Below, in pieces: positions 1-7,870 of a DNA stretch of 64,000 bases (the stretch's first letter is position 1; each line of letters begins with the position of its first letter). A program made the position numbers and the translations under genes. The DNA is from Pseudomonas profundi (GTDB lineage: Bacteria; Pseudomonadota; Gammaproteobacteria; Pseudomonadales; Pseudomonadaceae). The stretch covers positions 201,444-265,443 of the forward strand of contig NZ_VTPZ01000005.1 in assembly GCF_008638305.1 (NCBI RefSeq), given 5' to 3'. Below the pieces are notes generated by a model that saw nothing but the letters and a program-made list of their open reading frames with translations, was not told the origin of the DNA and ran no database searches.

Positions 1-177
1 CGCGCCTTCCTCGACCTGCAGAACGTGCCGCAGCTGGGCGAGCCGGAAGATATTGCCAATATGGCGCTCTTCCTCGCCTCGGATGAGGCGCGTTATGTGA
101 ACGGCGCCCTGATGCGCGTCGACGGCGGCATGAGTTGCGGCACGCCCATGGTCCCGGTAGTCCGTGCCTACCTTTGA
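1..177 (+). CDS. SDR family oxidoreductase, C-terminal end only
   Basis: This is the last 58 codons of a short-chain dehydrogenase/reductase whose start lies left of the window. The visible part has the usual SDR ending: a GEPEDIANMALFLASDEA segment, then YVNGALMRVDGGMS, which forms the C-terminal strand and the dimer interface. The nucleotide-binding and catalytic motifs are outside the window, so neither cofactor nor substrate can be judged. The next gene starts 38 bases after the stop on the same strand, so the two probably share an operon. The family call is firm and the function is unknown. Confidence 0.85.
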   Translation, partial: RAFLDLQNVPQLGEPEDIANMALFLASDEARYVNGALMRVDGGMSCGTPMVPVVRAYL

Positions 178-215
178 GCGCAGACCTTCAACCTACTCCA
201 GAAGAGATTTTTGCA

Positions 216-662
216 ATGGGCTTACGACAAGAAGAAATCATCAGGGAATTCTGCGCGGCATGGGGTGACGGCACAGCTACGTCGCGCCCGCAGCTGGACA
301 CCATTTTGAACATGATGAGCGAGGACGCAGTCTGGCAGCTTTGGGTTCCCGGCGGGCCAGTGATTCGCGGCCGCGCTGCGCTACGTGACGAGATCCAGCG
401 GCAGATGAGTTACGTCACCCACAACCACTGCGTCATCCGCAACATGGTGTCCTCGGACAGCATCGTGATGACCGAACGGGATGACTACGCCGTCTCCAGC
501 GGCAAGCCCATGCCGCATTCCATGGTCGCGGTTTACGAACTCGATGCCGAGGGCAAAATCACGGCGTGGCGCGAGTACCTCGACACCGCCGATCTGGCAA
601 AGAAAAAGGGCGTGTCCCTGGATCAGGTTGGCGGGCCGGAACTGGCTGCCCCAGGGGCCTGA
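216..662 (+). CDS. Limonene-1,2-epoxide-hydrolase-like NTF2-fold protein
   Basis: This 148-residue protein belongs to the SnoaL/limonene epoxide hydrolase (LEH) group. LEH uses an Asp-Arg-Asp triad. Here TERDDY supplies Arg88 and Asp90, and AWREYLD (117-123) carries Glu120 where the second Asp is expected. The Tyr and Asn that hold the water in LEH appear to be Trp40 and Leu42, so epoxide hydrolysis is plausible but not assured. I chose the ATG at 216 because GAAGAGA lies about 8 bases upstream; a longer reading from 135 would overlap the preceding SDR gene. The gene sits between an SDR and a kinase-like gene, which suggests a role in oxidised terpenoid or cyclic intermediate metabolism (inference). 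Confidence 0.75.
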   Translation: MGLRQEEIIREFCAAWGDGTATSRPQLDTILNMMSEDAVWQLWVPGGPVIRGRAALRDEIQRQMSYVTHNHCVIRNMVSSDSIVMTERDDYAVSSGKPMPHSMVAVYELDAEGKITAWREYLDTADLAKKKGVSLDQVGGPELAAPGA

Positions 663-725
663 GCGCTCTATTCATTTACAGACCTGGCCGGCGCCAGGTC
701 CAAAAGCTTATTCGTGGAGTAACCA

Positions 726-2096
726 ATGAACATGGTCTTAGACAATGCCAGTACCGACCAGTTGATGGAACAAAAGATACGTGGCTTCGTGGAAACGCTG
801 CTGGGCGGGACCGTGGTCAGCACAGACCGGCTACCGCGCTGGCGCCCGGCCTGGAACATGGACCTGCAACGTGGCGACGAAATACTCAAACTGCACATCC
901 GCGGCGACCGGGGCGGTGACGTCAGCCCGTTTCCGGATGATCTGCGCCGCGAAGCGGATATTCTCGCGCTGATCGGTCAGCAGGGCGTTCCGGCACCGCA
1001 TATCTATGGATTCTGCGAAGACCCGCTGGCCATCGTCATGCAAGCCGTGCCCGGCACTAGAGATGTTTCCACCGCCAGGGACGACGCCGAACGCCTGAGC
1101 CTGGCCAAGCAATACATAGACGCCATGGTCGCCATGCACCAATTGCCATTGGATGGCTTTGTAGCCAAGGGCATCGATCTGCCCGAGGGTGCCGAAGCCA
1201 TTTCGCTGGCCGGGCTTAACGCCTATTACCCGCTTTACGCGCGCAATAAAACCCGTCCGCAGCCGCTACTGGAATTTGCCCTCAACTGGCTACGCCGCAA
1301 TGTGCCCCAGCACCGCACCAAGCCCAGCCTGGTGCAGTACGACTCGGGTCAGTATCTGTTCGAGAACGGCAAGCTGACCACTCTCTATGATTTCGAGTTC
1401 GCGATGATCGGCGACCCGCTGGCCGACCTGGCATCAGCGCGGATGCGGGACAATTACGAACCGCTTGGAGGGCCTTTCAAACAGCTCTACGAATATTACC
1501 AGCAGGTCAGCGGCGAACCGCCTGAGCCCGACGTTGTGCGGTTTCATACCACACTGTTCTCCACCGTCAGCACCATGCAGTTCTCCTCGACCGTCGCTAC
1601 GCCAAAGCCGGGAGATCCCCACGATACCTATATTGAATTCGATATTGCCCTGCGCCGCGTAGTAGTCCACGCCCTGGCTGAATCAATGGGCGTGGCAATC
1701 GAGACGCCAGTGACTCCCATCAAACCACAGGGACCCAACGCCGAACTGCTGAGCATGCTGAGCGATGCGGTCGAACAGGTCGAAGTGGCTGATCCCTTTC
1801 AGAAGACCAAGCTGAACGCCGTGCGCAAGATCGTGGAATATCTGGGCAAGGCCGACGCCATGATGCTGGAGCTACAAGCCCAGGACATACGTGAAACCGA
1901 AGCACTGCTCGACCAGCGCTTTGCAGATCATCAGGAAATGGAGGCTGCGCTGGAGAGCTTCGTTACCACCGCTGGCGCTGAGCATGATCTGCCCCTGCTG
2001 ACACTTTTTGCTTCGCAAATTGAACGGCGCGTCCAGGTGTTCGGCGGCACTGCTATTGGCGCCTCCGCCAGCCATATCGACCTTCCCCCCCTATGA
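726..2096 (+). CDS. Phosphotransferase (APH-fold) family protein
   Basis: This 456-residue protein has the aminoglycoside-phosphotransferase/choline-kinase fold. Motifs in order are a nucleotide Lys in ILKLHIRG (about 55), a catalytic-loop equivalent VQYDSGQYL (203-211), and the metal-binding DFE block LYDFEFAMIGDP (220-231) followed by LADLASAR. The usual HGDxHPGN loop is altered: His is replaced by Gln204, the loop is two residues shorter, and the Asn is Gln209. Kinase activity is therefore uncertain. After the kinase core there is an extra segment of about 130 residues. Relatives often sit with acyl-CoA dehydrogenase and SDR genes in bacterial lipid catabolism clusters (family knowledge). 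An antibiotic-resistance role is unlikely in this context. Confidence 0.8.
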   Translation: MNMVLDNASTDQLMEQKIRGFVETLLGGTVVSTDRLPRWRPAWNMDLQRGDEILKLHIRGDRGGDVSPFPDDLRREADILALIGQQGVPAPHIYGFCEDPLAIVMQAVPGTRDVSTARDDAERLSLAKQYIDAMVAMHQLPLDGFVAKGIDLPEGAEAISLAGLNAYYPLYARNKTRPQPLLEFALNWLRRNVPQHRTKPSLVQYDSGQYLFENGKLTTLYDFEFAMIGDPLADLASARMRDNYEPLGGPFKQLYEYYQQVSGEPPEPDVVRFHTTLFSTVSTMQFSSTVATPKPGDPHDTYIEFDIALRRVVVHALAESMGVAIETPVTPIKPQGPNAELLSMLSDAVEQVEVADPFQKTKLNAVRKIVEYLGKADAMMLELQAQDIRETEALLDQRFADHQEMEAALESFVTTAGAEHDLPLLTLFASQIERRVQVFGGTAIGASASHIDLPPL

Positions 2097-2126
2097 ACCT
2101 GGACACTGATCGTACCCGGAGCGGAT

Positions 2127-2972
2127 ATGTCTGAAGAAACCATCAACCAGCTGGACGATGCGCCCGCGTTTCACCGTCGTTATGGTGACTGGGCGCTTAT
2201 CGCGGGGGCATCGCATGGCATCGGTGCAGCCTTCGCGCGCGAGGTCGCGGCGCAGGGTCTGAATTGCATTCTGGTCGCCCGAAACGAGACAGCGCTTGAG
2301 TCCCTGAAAGCCGAGCTTGAAGCGCAGCACGGCATTCAGGCGTTATGCGTGACGCAGGACCTGTCGGCAGCGGATGCCACCTCAAGGCTGCTAGGAGCCA
2401 TCGGCGCCCGTCAGGTCGGCCTGGTGATATACAACGCCGGCGGTGATCCCTTTATCAGCCAGTTTCTCAACACCGATGCCGAGCATTGGATGAAGCTGCT
2501 CAGAATGAACACGCAGACGGTCATGGATATCAGCCACGCGTTTGGACGCCGGATGATAGAGCAAGGCCGTGGCGGGTTGCTGCTGGTAGGTTCACATGCG
2601 GCACTGGGCGGCGTGCGCAAGCTGGGGATGTATTCAGCAACGAAGGCCTTTTCGCTGAATCTGGGCGAATCGCTTTGGGCCGAGTGGAAGGATCGAGGCG
2701 TCGATGTGCTCAATCTGCTGATCAGCACCGTGGATACCCCAACGATGCGCGAGACCATGCAACGATTGAATATTCCCAACGCAATGACCATGCCGTTACC
2801 GCAGGCGGATGACATTGCCCGCCTGGCTCTGCAGGAACTGCGAAACGGGCCGACGCTGATTCATCCGGAAGATCTTGCGGTTGCGGCAGGCGCAGACTCG
2901 CCCGGCAGCCTGAGACGTGACCACGTAGTAAAGAAAAGCGCCGAGGCGGCTCAGTTTATCGGTAACGACTGA
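2127..2972 (+). CDS. SDR family NAD(P)-dependent oxidoreductase
   Basis: This is a 281-residue classical SDR with every catalytic element: GASHGIG at 27-33 for the dinucleotide, NAGG at 103-106, catalytic Ser156 in VGSHAA, and YSATK with Tyr169 and Lys173. ARNE around residue 51 after the second strand suggests NADP preference (inference). The best ATG is at 2127, about 30 bases after the preceding gene, so it reads as part of the same operon. It likely reduces or oxidises a hydroxyl or keto group on an intermediate of this region; the substrate is unknown. Confidence 0.88.
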   Translation: MSEETINQLDDAPAFHRRYGDWALIAGASHGIGAAFAREVAAQGLNCILVARNETALESLKAELEAQHGIQALCVTQDLSAADATSRLLGAIGARQVGLVIYNAGGDPFISQFLNTDAEHWMKLLRMNTQTVMDISHAFGRRMIEQGRGGLLLVGSHAALGGVRKLGMYSATKAFSLNLGESLWAEWKDRGVDVLNLLISTVDTPTMRETMQRLNIPNAMTMPLPQADDIARLALQELRNGPTLIHPEDLAVAAGADSPGSLRRDHVVKKSAEAAQFIGND

Positions 2973-3018
2973 CGCTATACCGCAAGATTTGAAACCATCT
3001 TTAACGGGCAGAGAGACC

Positions 3019-4272
3019 ATGAAACAGTTCGATAACAGAGAATTCAAAATCGGCTGGAAGATCCTCATTCTCGCCATCGTCGGCGTGGCGACCAGCTCCA
3101 GCTCGCTGCTGTTATACAGCTTCAGCGCAATGATGATACCGCTGGAGCAGGCAATGGGCTGGGGCCGCAGCGAGTTGCAGGCCGCCATCACCGCCCTGTC
3201 GCTCGGCACCATAGTCGCGGCTCAACTAGCGGGCTGGCTGAACCTGAAATTCGGGTTGCGCATTGTCACCATCCTCTCGCTGCTCGCTCTTTCAATCAGC
3301 ATGGTTCTGCTGACCCAGATGCAGACCACGATATGGAGCCTTTATCTGGGTTATTTTCTGGTACCCCTGGCGGGTCTGGGGACGTTGCAGATCACCTGGT
3401 CCCACCTGGTCAACCTCTGGTTTGTGGAAAATCGTGGGCTGGCCCTGGCCATCATTCTCAGCGGCTCCGGACTCGCCGCAGCCGGGTTGCCGCTACTGGT
3501 CACCTGGGCTGTATCAACCTGGAACTGGCAAGCCGGATTTATCGCGCTGTCGCTGCTGCCGGTTCTGATAGCCCTGCCGCTGACCTTGCGCTGGTTGATG
3601 CCTGTCAGGTCAGAAAACAGTGCGGCTTCGGTGGGACAACCCCAGCCCCAGGACCCATCCAGCGGCATGCTGCTGAGTGAGGCGCTAAAATCCTGGCGCT
3701 TCTGGGTGTGCAACCTGTCCATGACCCTGGTGGTAGCCTGCGTTGTCGGACTGGTCACCAATATCATCCCGCTGCTGCAGGACAGAGGGCTGAGCGCCGT
3801 TGAGGCCGGACAGATTTTCAGTGCCTTCGGTATTTCGCTGATCTTCGGAAGACTGGTAGTAGGCTATCTGATCGATCGTTTGTGGGCCCCGGGAGTAGCG
3901 TCCATCGCCCTGCTTATGCCCGCTGTTGCCTGCCTGATTTTCGCCCTGAGCAGCGGCAACACCGGGCTCTATGTTCTGGCAACCTTGCTGGTAGGCATAG
4001 GTGCAGGAGCGGAGTTCGACATCGCCGCCTTTCTTATCGCCCGATATTTCGGCATGCGTGATTATGGCCGGCTCTTTGGTGTTCACCTGGGTTTGATCAC
4101 AGCGGGTGCTGCCGCAGCGCCGTTACTGTTTGGCGCGCTCTACAGTCTTACTGGCGACTACTCCGGCCTCCTGGCCTTCAGCGCCGTCTGCTTTGTTGTC
4201 GGACCCCTGATGCTACTGACGCTGGGCGGTTACCCGGTATTTCGCCGCGACGACGCCGTGCCCGCTTACTGA
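3019..4272 (+). CDS. MFS transporter, monocarboxylate/oxalate-formate antiporter-like
   Basis: This 417-residue inner-membrane carrier has 12 predicted hydrophobic segments in two six-helix halves joined by a polar loop (about 197-220) and preceded by a short cytoplasmic N-terminus. Its layout resembles the OxlT/monocarboxylate porter group. I chose ATG 3019, which follows a GGGCAGAGAG ribosome site at the right distance; an upstream in-frame start at 2989 lacks one. It ends the left operon, 47 bases after the SDR, and faces the AraC gene tail to tail. Its place suggests uptake of the organic acid handled by the neighbouring enzymes (inference). Confidence 0.85.
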   Translation: MKQFDNREFKIGWKILILAIVGVATSSSSLLLYSFSAMMIPLEQAMGWGRSELQAAITALSLGTIVAAQLAGWLNLKFGLRIVTILSLLALSISMVLLTQMQTTIWSLYLGYFLVPLAGLGTLQITWSHLVNLWFVENRGLALAIILSGSGLAAAGLPLLVTWAVSTWNWQAGFIALSLLPVLIALPLTLRWLMPVRSENSAASVGQPQPQDPSSGMLLSEALKSWRFWVCNLSMTLVVACVVGLVTNIIPLLQDRGLSAVEAGQIFSAFGISLIFGRLVVGYLIDRLWAPGVASIALLMPAVACLIFALSSGNTGLYVLATLLVGIGAGAEFDIAAFLIARYFGMRDYGRLFGVHLGLITAGAAAAPLLFGALYSLTGDYSGLLAFSAVCFVVGPLMLLTLGGYPVFRRDDAVPAY

Positions 4273-4282
4273 GAGCAACTGC

Positions 4283-5188
4283 CTACCGGTGCATTTGACG
4301 AAAGGCTTCAGGGGTCATACCGACCTCCTTGCGGAATGCTGCCGTAAAGGAGGCCGGATTGAGGAACCCGGTTTGATAGGAGATCTGCTTGATCAACACC
4401 TTGCTATCGAGCAGCAGTGACTTTGCGCGGCGGATGCGTGCCTGCGCGGCAAATTGGCGTAGCGTGAGACCGGTGGTGTTCTTGAACTGCTCCGAAAGGC
4501 GCCTGGCCGGCATATCGAGCGCGTCTGCCAATTGCTTGAGGGAGCTGCTGTGTTCAGGTTCCGTCTCGAACATTTCGCGCAGGGTTCGCAGCTGCCTGGG
4601 GCTCAATTTTCCTGAATCAGCGGTAACCTGGGAACTCAGGAACTGCCGATGCAAATCAAGTGCAACACCGGTCAGCAGGCACTCGGTATGCAGCTCGCTG
4701 GCAAAACCGGGTGCAGCAACTTCCTGGGCAAGACGCTGCAGTGACGTCCTAAGGTAGGGGCTCTCCAGATTCAGCATGCTGTCGCTCAGACAGCCATCCC
4801 ACTGCCACTGGATTCCAGCCAGCGGGCCCATGATGCCGGGATCGAACAGGCATATCATGGCCTTGTATTCGGATACGCCGTGGCAAAACTGAAATTCCGT
4901 ATCCCGCGGCAGAAACAGCGCCTGCCCAAGCGGCTGAAATTCACAGCTGAGGTCGGAAAAACGGCCTTTATTATCCGAAAAAGGAGACCACCGTCTTGCT
5001 GGTGTTGGTAGTACCAGACGCAGCAGACAGCTGCTCTTCGCCTGAATCACCGCCGTGCCGGAATTTGACCAATGCGCATGTTCAATACGTATGTCAAAGC
5101 CCTCATTCACCAGTCGAGATTCTGTCAGAAACTCTCCAGCTGCGGACGGATCGTATTCATCGTAATGTACTGAATACATAAGAGGCAC
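4283..5188 (-). CDS. AraC family transcriptional regulator
   Basis: This 301-residue regulator has a C-terminal AraC/XylS DNA-binding domain (about 196-301) with two helix-turn-helix units: LKQLADALDMPARRLSEQF and the second around ISYQTGFLNPASFTAAFRKE, ending GMTPEAFRQ. The N-terminal 190 residues are a divergent sensing half with no clear cupin motif. It is convergent with the MFS gene (10-base gap) and may control the left catabolic operon. I see no operator repeats that I could assign to it with confidence. Confidence 0.87.
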   Translation of the reverse strand: MPLMYSVHYDEYDPSAAGEFLTESRLVNEGFDIRIEHAHWSNSGTAVIQAKSSCLLRLVLPTPARRWSPFSDNKGRFSDLSCEFQPLGQALFLPRDTEFQFCHGVSEYKAMICLFDPGIMGPLAGIQWQWDGCLSDSMLNLESPYLRTSLQRLAQEVAAPGFASELHTECLLTGVALDLHRQFLSSQVTADSGKLSPRQLRTLREMFETEPEHSSSLKQLADALDMPARRLSEQFKNTTGLTLRQFAAQARIRRAKSLLLDSKVLIKQISYQTGFLNPASFTAAFRKEVGMTPEAFRQMHR

Positions 5189-5444
5189 TCTCAGCGGTTA
5201 TTTTTGTTGAACACTGAATTTACATTTCAGCATAACCACTCAAGCTCAATAAACAATCCACAAATAACAGTTTCAGGTATTCGAAAAACCAATACCTGAA
5301 ACTACTTTTTTAATCAATAAAGAGCGAAGTGGTAACTTGTTCTTTTCGTCGAACAAACCCAAACTTCTCGGAGCAATTGCAGGAACTCCTGAGAGGGTAG
5401 CGTCTCTACAGATAAGCCCCTCCCAACATAGCAGGAGAATTACA

Positions 5445-5801
5445 ATGAAGAAGATTGCGGCGACACTAGGCTTGCTCGCTTGTCTGCCATTGGCGGCTTT
5501 CGCGGAAAATATCGAGCTGGACAAGGAGCTGAACGGCCTGGATATCGAAACGAAGATAGTCGGTGATGATACTGCCACTACGCCAGGGCCTGGAGGAGCA
5601 GTCGGTACCCAAGTGCTTCAGGTAACCAATAACAGTGATTCTACCGTGACCTGTCAGTTAAACCCGGGGCCTGCCGAAACTGCGGCTTCTGAATCCCCAA
5701 TGACTCCCATCAAGGCAGGTGCGTCGGCCGTTCTGCGATTGGACGGCAGTTATGCAAGCGCCACGATGCGAGCGAAACTGATCTGCAAGGAAGAAGAGTA
5801 A
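5445..5801 (+). CDS. Small secreted protein of unknown function
   Basis: This encodes 118 residues. The first 19 form a clear Sec signal peptide (MKKIAATLGLLACLPLAAFA) with probable cleavage before ENIEL. The mature part is about 100 residues, with an ELDKELNGLDIETKIVGD opening, a single CQLNP cysteine in the middle and a LICKEEE tail, so one disulfide is possible. Start choice: ATG 5445 follows GCAGGAGAAT; the longer upstream reading lacks a ribosome site and has no signal peptide. I recall similar small periplasmic proteins in Pseudomonas without an established function. A strong hairpin follows the stop. Confidence 0.75.
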   Translation: MKKIAATLGLLACLPLAAFAENIELDKELNGLDIETKIVGDDTATTPGPGGAVGTQVLQVTNNSDSTVTCQLNPGPAETAASESPMTPIKAGASAVLRLDGSYASATMRAKLICKEEE

Positions 5802-5811
5802 TATACGTCTA

Positions 5812-5843
5812 TTGCCGGCTAACCAGCTGTGGTTAGCCGGCAA
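5812..5843. terminator. Perfect 14-bp stem-loop after the secreted-protein gene
   Basis: The arms 5812-5825 and 5830-5843 are perfectly complementary around a GCTG tetraloop. It starts 10 bases after the stop codon and ends 32 bases before the next start. There is no T-run on either side, so it may act as a Rho-independent terminator of poor quality, an mRNA 3' stabiliser, or both. Confidence 0.55.
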
Positions 5844-5875
5844 GAGGCAAACTCCATAAAAACGGCAGGCAAGCC

Positions 5876-6283
5876 ATGATTCTCAGAATGGACCACTTCA
5901 CCATCGTCACTGACCAGCTCGAGGAGACACAGCAGTTCTATGTGAACCTGCTTGGACTCGAAGTCGGAGCAAGGCCACCCTTTCCAGTGCCCGGGCTGTG
6001 GCTTTACGCCAAGGGCCGCCCTGTGCTTCACGTTATCGCAATAAATGACATGCCCAACCCTCGCCGCGGCGTGCTGGATCATATGGCGTTCTTTGCGCAG
6101 GGTTTGACAGAGACATTAGACAAACTCGACCGGCACGCCATTCGTTATCGAATCATCCGCGCGCCGGGGGACATCCGGACCTGGCAGGTGTTCTTCAAGG
6201 ATCCCAATGACGTGGACGTCGAACTCGATTTTGCCCCCGCAGAGCAGGCTCCAGCCGATTGGAAAACCAGAAGCAAAGCCTGA
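5876..6283 (+). CDS. VOC family protein (glyoxalase/extradiol dioxygenase fold)
   Basis: This single VOC unit of 135 residues has two beta-alpha-beta-beta-beta modules. Likely metal ligands are His7 in MDHFTIV, His in LDHMAFF near residue 69 and Glu in VDVELDF near residue 114, the usual His/His/Glu set of glyoxalase-type enzymes. ATG 5876 follows the AGGCAAGCC region. It is on the + strand and ends 3 bases from the end of the convergent SDR. The substrate is unknown; similar proteins act as isomerases, lyases or resistance factors. Confidence 0.8.
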   Translation: MILRMDHFTIVTDQLEETQQFYVNLLGLEVGARPPFPVPGLWLYAKGRPVLHVIAINDMPNPRRGVLDHMAFFAQGLTETLDKLDRHAIRYRIIRAPGDIRTWQVFFKDPNDVDVELDFAPAEQAPADWKTRSKA

Positions 6284-6285
6284 TT

Positions 6286-7065
6286 TCAAATCAGGCCGGT
6301 ATAGGCTCCGCCATCCAGCTGCAAATTCTGCCCGGTAATGTAACCCGCCTGAGCCGCGCACAGAAAAGCGCAGGCGGCGGCGAATTCCTCAGGAGTGCCG
6401 AAACGCCGTGCCGGAACCGGGCGGAGCATTTCGGTTCTCGCCTCCTCCAGACTGATGTTCCTGTGCTTTGCCAACTGGCCGGTCATGTAGGCCAGCCGAT
6501 CGGTCGCGATGCGTTCGGGCAAAAGATTGTTGATCGTGACATTGTCACGGATAACTTCTACCGACAGGGCTTTCGAGAACGCCGTCAGCCCGGCTCTGGC
6601 TGCCGTCGAGAGACCCATTGGCAACCGCGGGGACTTGACCATGGCCGAGGTGATATTGACGATCCGACCAAAACGCCTCTCGCGCATTCCGTCAACGACA
6701 GCCTGAATCAAAAGGATGGCGCTGAGCATATTGGCCTCCAGCGCTTGCTGCCAGCAATCGAGATCCCAGTCCTGGAACTTGCCCGGCGCGGGCCCACCAT
6801 TGTTGGTGATCAGAATATCCGGAGCGGGACAAGCCGCCAGGAGCGCGTCCCGGCCAGCGCTGGTGTTGAGATCCGCGACCACCTGAACCACCTCAAGACC
6901 CGTGCTGTCACGGATTGCCATCGCAGCCTCATTCAAGCTGACGGCCTCGCGGCCATTGATGAAAACCTCGCATCCTTCAGCGGCCAGGGCCATGGCGCAG
7001 GCTTTACCCAGGCCCCGCGAAGAAGCACAGACAATGGCTTTGCGACCGGTAATATTCAGATCCAT
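6286..7065 (-). CDS. Atypical SDR family protein lacking the YxxxK motif
   Basis: This is a 259-residue SDR fold. The cofactor loop is CASSRGLG (13-20), with NNGG at 88-91 and Ser140 in NITSAM. Where a classical SDR has YxxxK, this one reads STAAR (Ser153, Arg157), so both the catalytic Tyr and Lys are missing. A related FabG-like subgroup with this substitution is known to me, often annotated as 3-oxoacyl-ACP reductase. The C-terminal GTPEEFAAACAFLCA...GYITGQNLQLDGGAY block is normal. It is divergent from the TetR gene 113 bases away, a common regulator-target arrangement. Any activity must rely on other residues or be non-catalytic. Confidence 0.85.
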   Translation of the reverse strand: MDLNITGRKAIVCASSRGLGKACAMALAAEGCEVFINGREAVSLNEAAMAIRDSTGLEVVQVVADLNTSAGRDALLAACPAPDILITNNGGPAPGKFQDWDLDCWQQALEANMLSAILLIQAVVDGMRERRFGRIVNITSAMVKSPRLPMGLSTAARAGLTAFSKALSVEVIRDNVTINNLLPERIATDRLAYMTGQLAKHRNISLEEARTEMLRPVPARRFGTPEEFAAACAFLCAAQAGYITGQNLQLDGGAYTGLI

Positions 7066-7141
7066 ATCTGCTCCCGTTGCCGACTCGTCAGCGGCTCAAG
7101 TTCATTACAGTGATGCCGCAATCCTTTATGCTATGAGCACT

Positions 7142-7154
7142 AACATCTGATGTT
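7142..7154. promoter_or_regulatory. Candidate operator between the SDR and TetR genes
   Basis: A 13-base palindrome, AACATC-T-GATGTT, lies in the 113-base divergent gap, 24 bases before the TetR start. TetR proteins commonly bind such repeats in shared promoters. Only the symmetry and position are seen; binding is inferred. Confidence 0.35.
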
Positions 7155-7178
7155 TTTTCACTGAAGCCAGAGACAACT

Positions 7179-7820
7179 ATGAACACCCCGTCAACCCGTG
7201 CAGAACCTGGCAAGCGGGATACCATGAATCGTCTGCTCGCCGCCGCCAGGCAGATCTTTGCTCTGAAAGGTCTGGCGGGTGCCCGAGTAGAAGATATCGC
7301 CCGGGAAGCCGGCGTGACCAAACAACTGGTCTACCACTATTACGGCTCCAAGGAAGTGTTGTTTTCAACCGTCCTGGATGACGCCTCCCAGCGGATAATG
7401 CAGGAACTGATCGCACTTGATATAGATGACCTGCCGCCGGAAGAAGCGCTGCGAAGACTGCTCAATTGCTGTTTTGACCAGTATATGGAAGACCCGCTCC
7501 TGGGCGCCCTGGCCCTGGAAGGCATTCGCTATCACGAGGCGTCGGAGACCAGGCCCAACAGCTTCACCAGCCAATCCCCAGCGCTGGCCATCAAGTTTTC
7601 AGGGGTTCTCAAGCGTGGAATCGACGCTGGCGTATTCAAGCAAAATATCAACGCCCGTCTGTTCCTGGCGAGTTCCGCGCTGCTGATGTCAGGCGGGTTC
7701 ACCAACCATTACACCATGTCCGTTCTGGTCGGCTTTGACACTACCTCGGAAGATGGCATGCGGATCTGGCGTGAACACTCGGCCAACTTCATTCTTGCCA
7801 GCATCAGGCGACAGCCCTGA
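7179..7820 (+). CDS. TetR/AcrR family transcriptional regulator
   Basis: This 213-residue regulator has an N-terminal helix-turn-helix (about 30-60) in the typical form RVEDIAREAGVTKQLVYHYYGSKEVLF. The C-terminal ligand domain contains ALEGIRYHEASE, as in regulators of small-molecule catabolism. The start at 7179 is an ATG; a second ATG at residue 16 (GKRDTMNRLL) is possible. It is divergent from the atypical SDR and convergent with the next SDR, so it likely controls one or both flanking units. Confidence 0.88.
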   Translation: MNTPSTRAEPGKRDTMNRLLAAARQIFALKGLAGARVEDIAREAGVTKQLVYHYYGSKEVLFSTVLDDASQRIMQELIALDIDDLPPEEALRRLLNCCFDQYMEDPLLGALALEGIRYHEASETRPNSFTSQSPALAIKFSGVLKRGIDAGVFKQNINARLFLASSALLMSGGFTNHYTMSVLVGFDTTSEDGMRIWREHSANFILASIRRQP

Positions 7821-7870
7821 CGCCTGTAGCGCCCCAGGCCAGGAGCGCAAATCAAAGACACTGACCCCGA

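Noticed and set aside
726-2096. Aminoglycoside resistance kinase
   Set aside because: The fold matches, but the catalytic loop is altered and the context is SDR/epoxide catabolism, so resistance is not a fair call.
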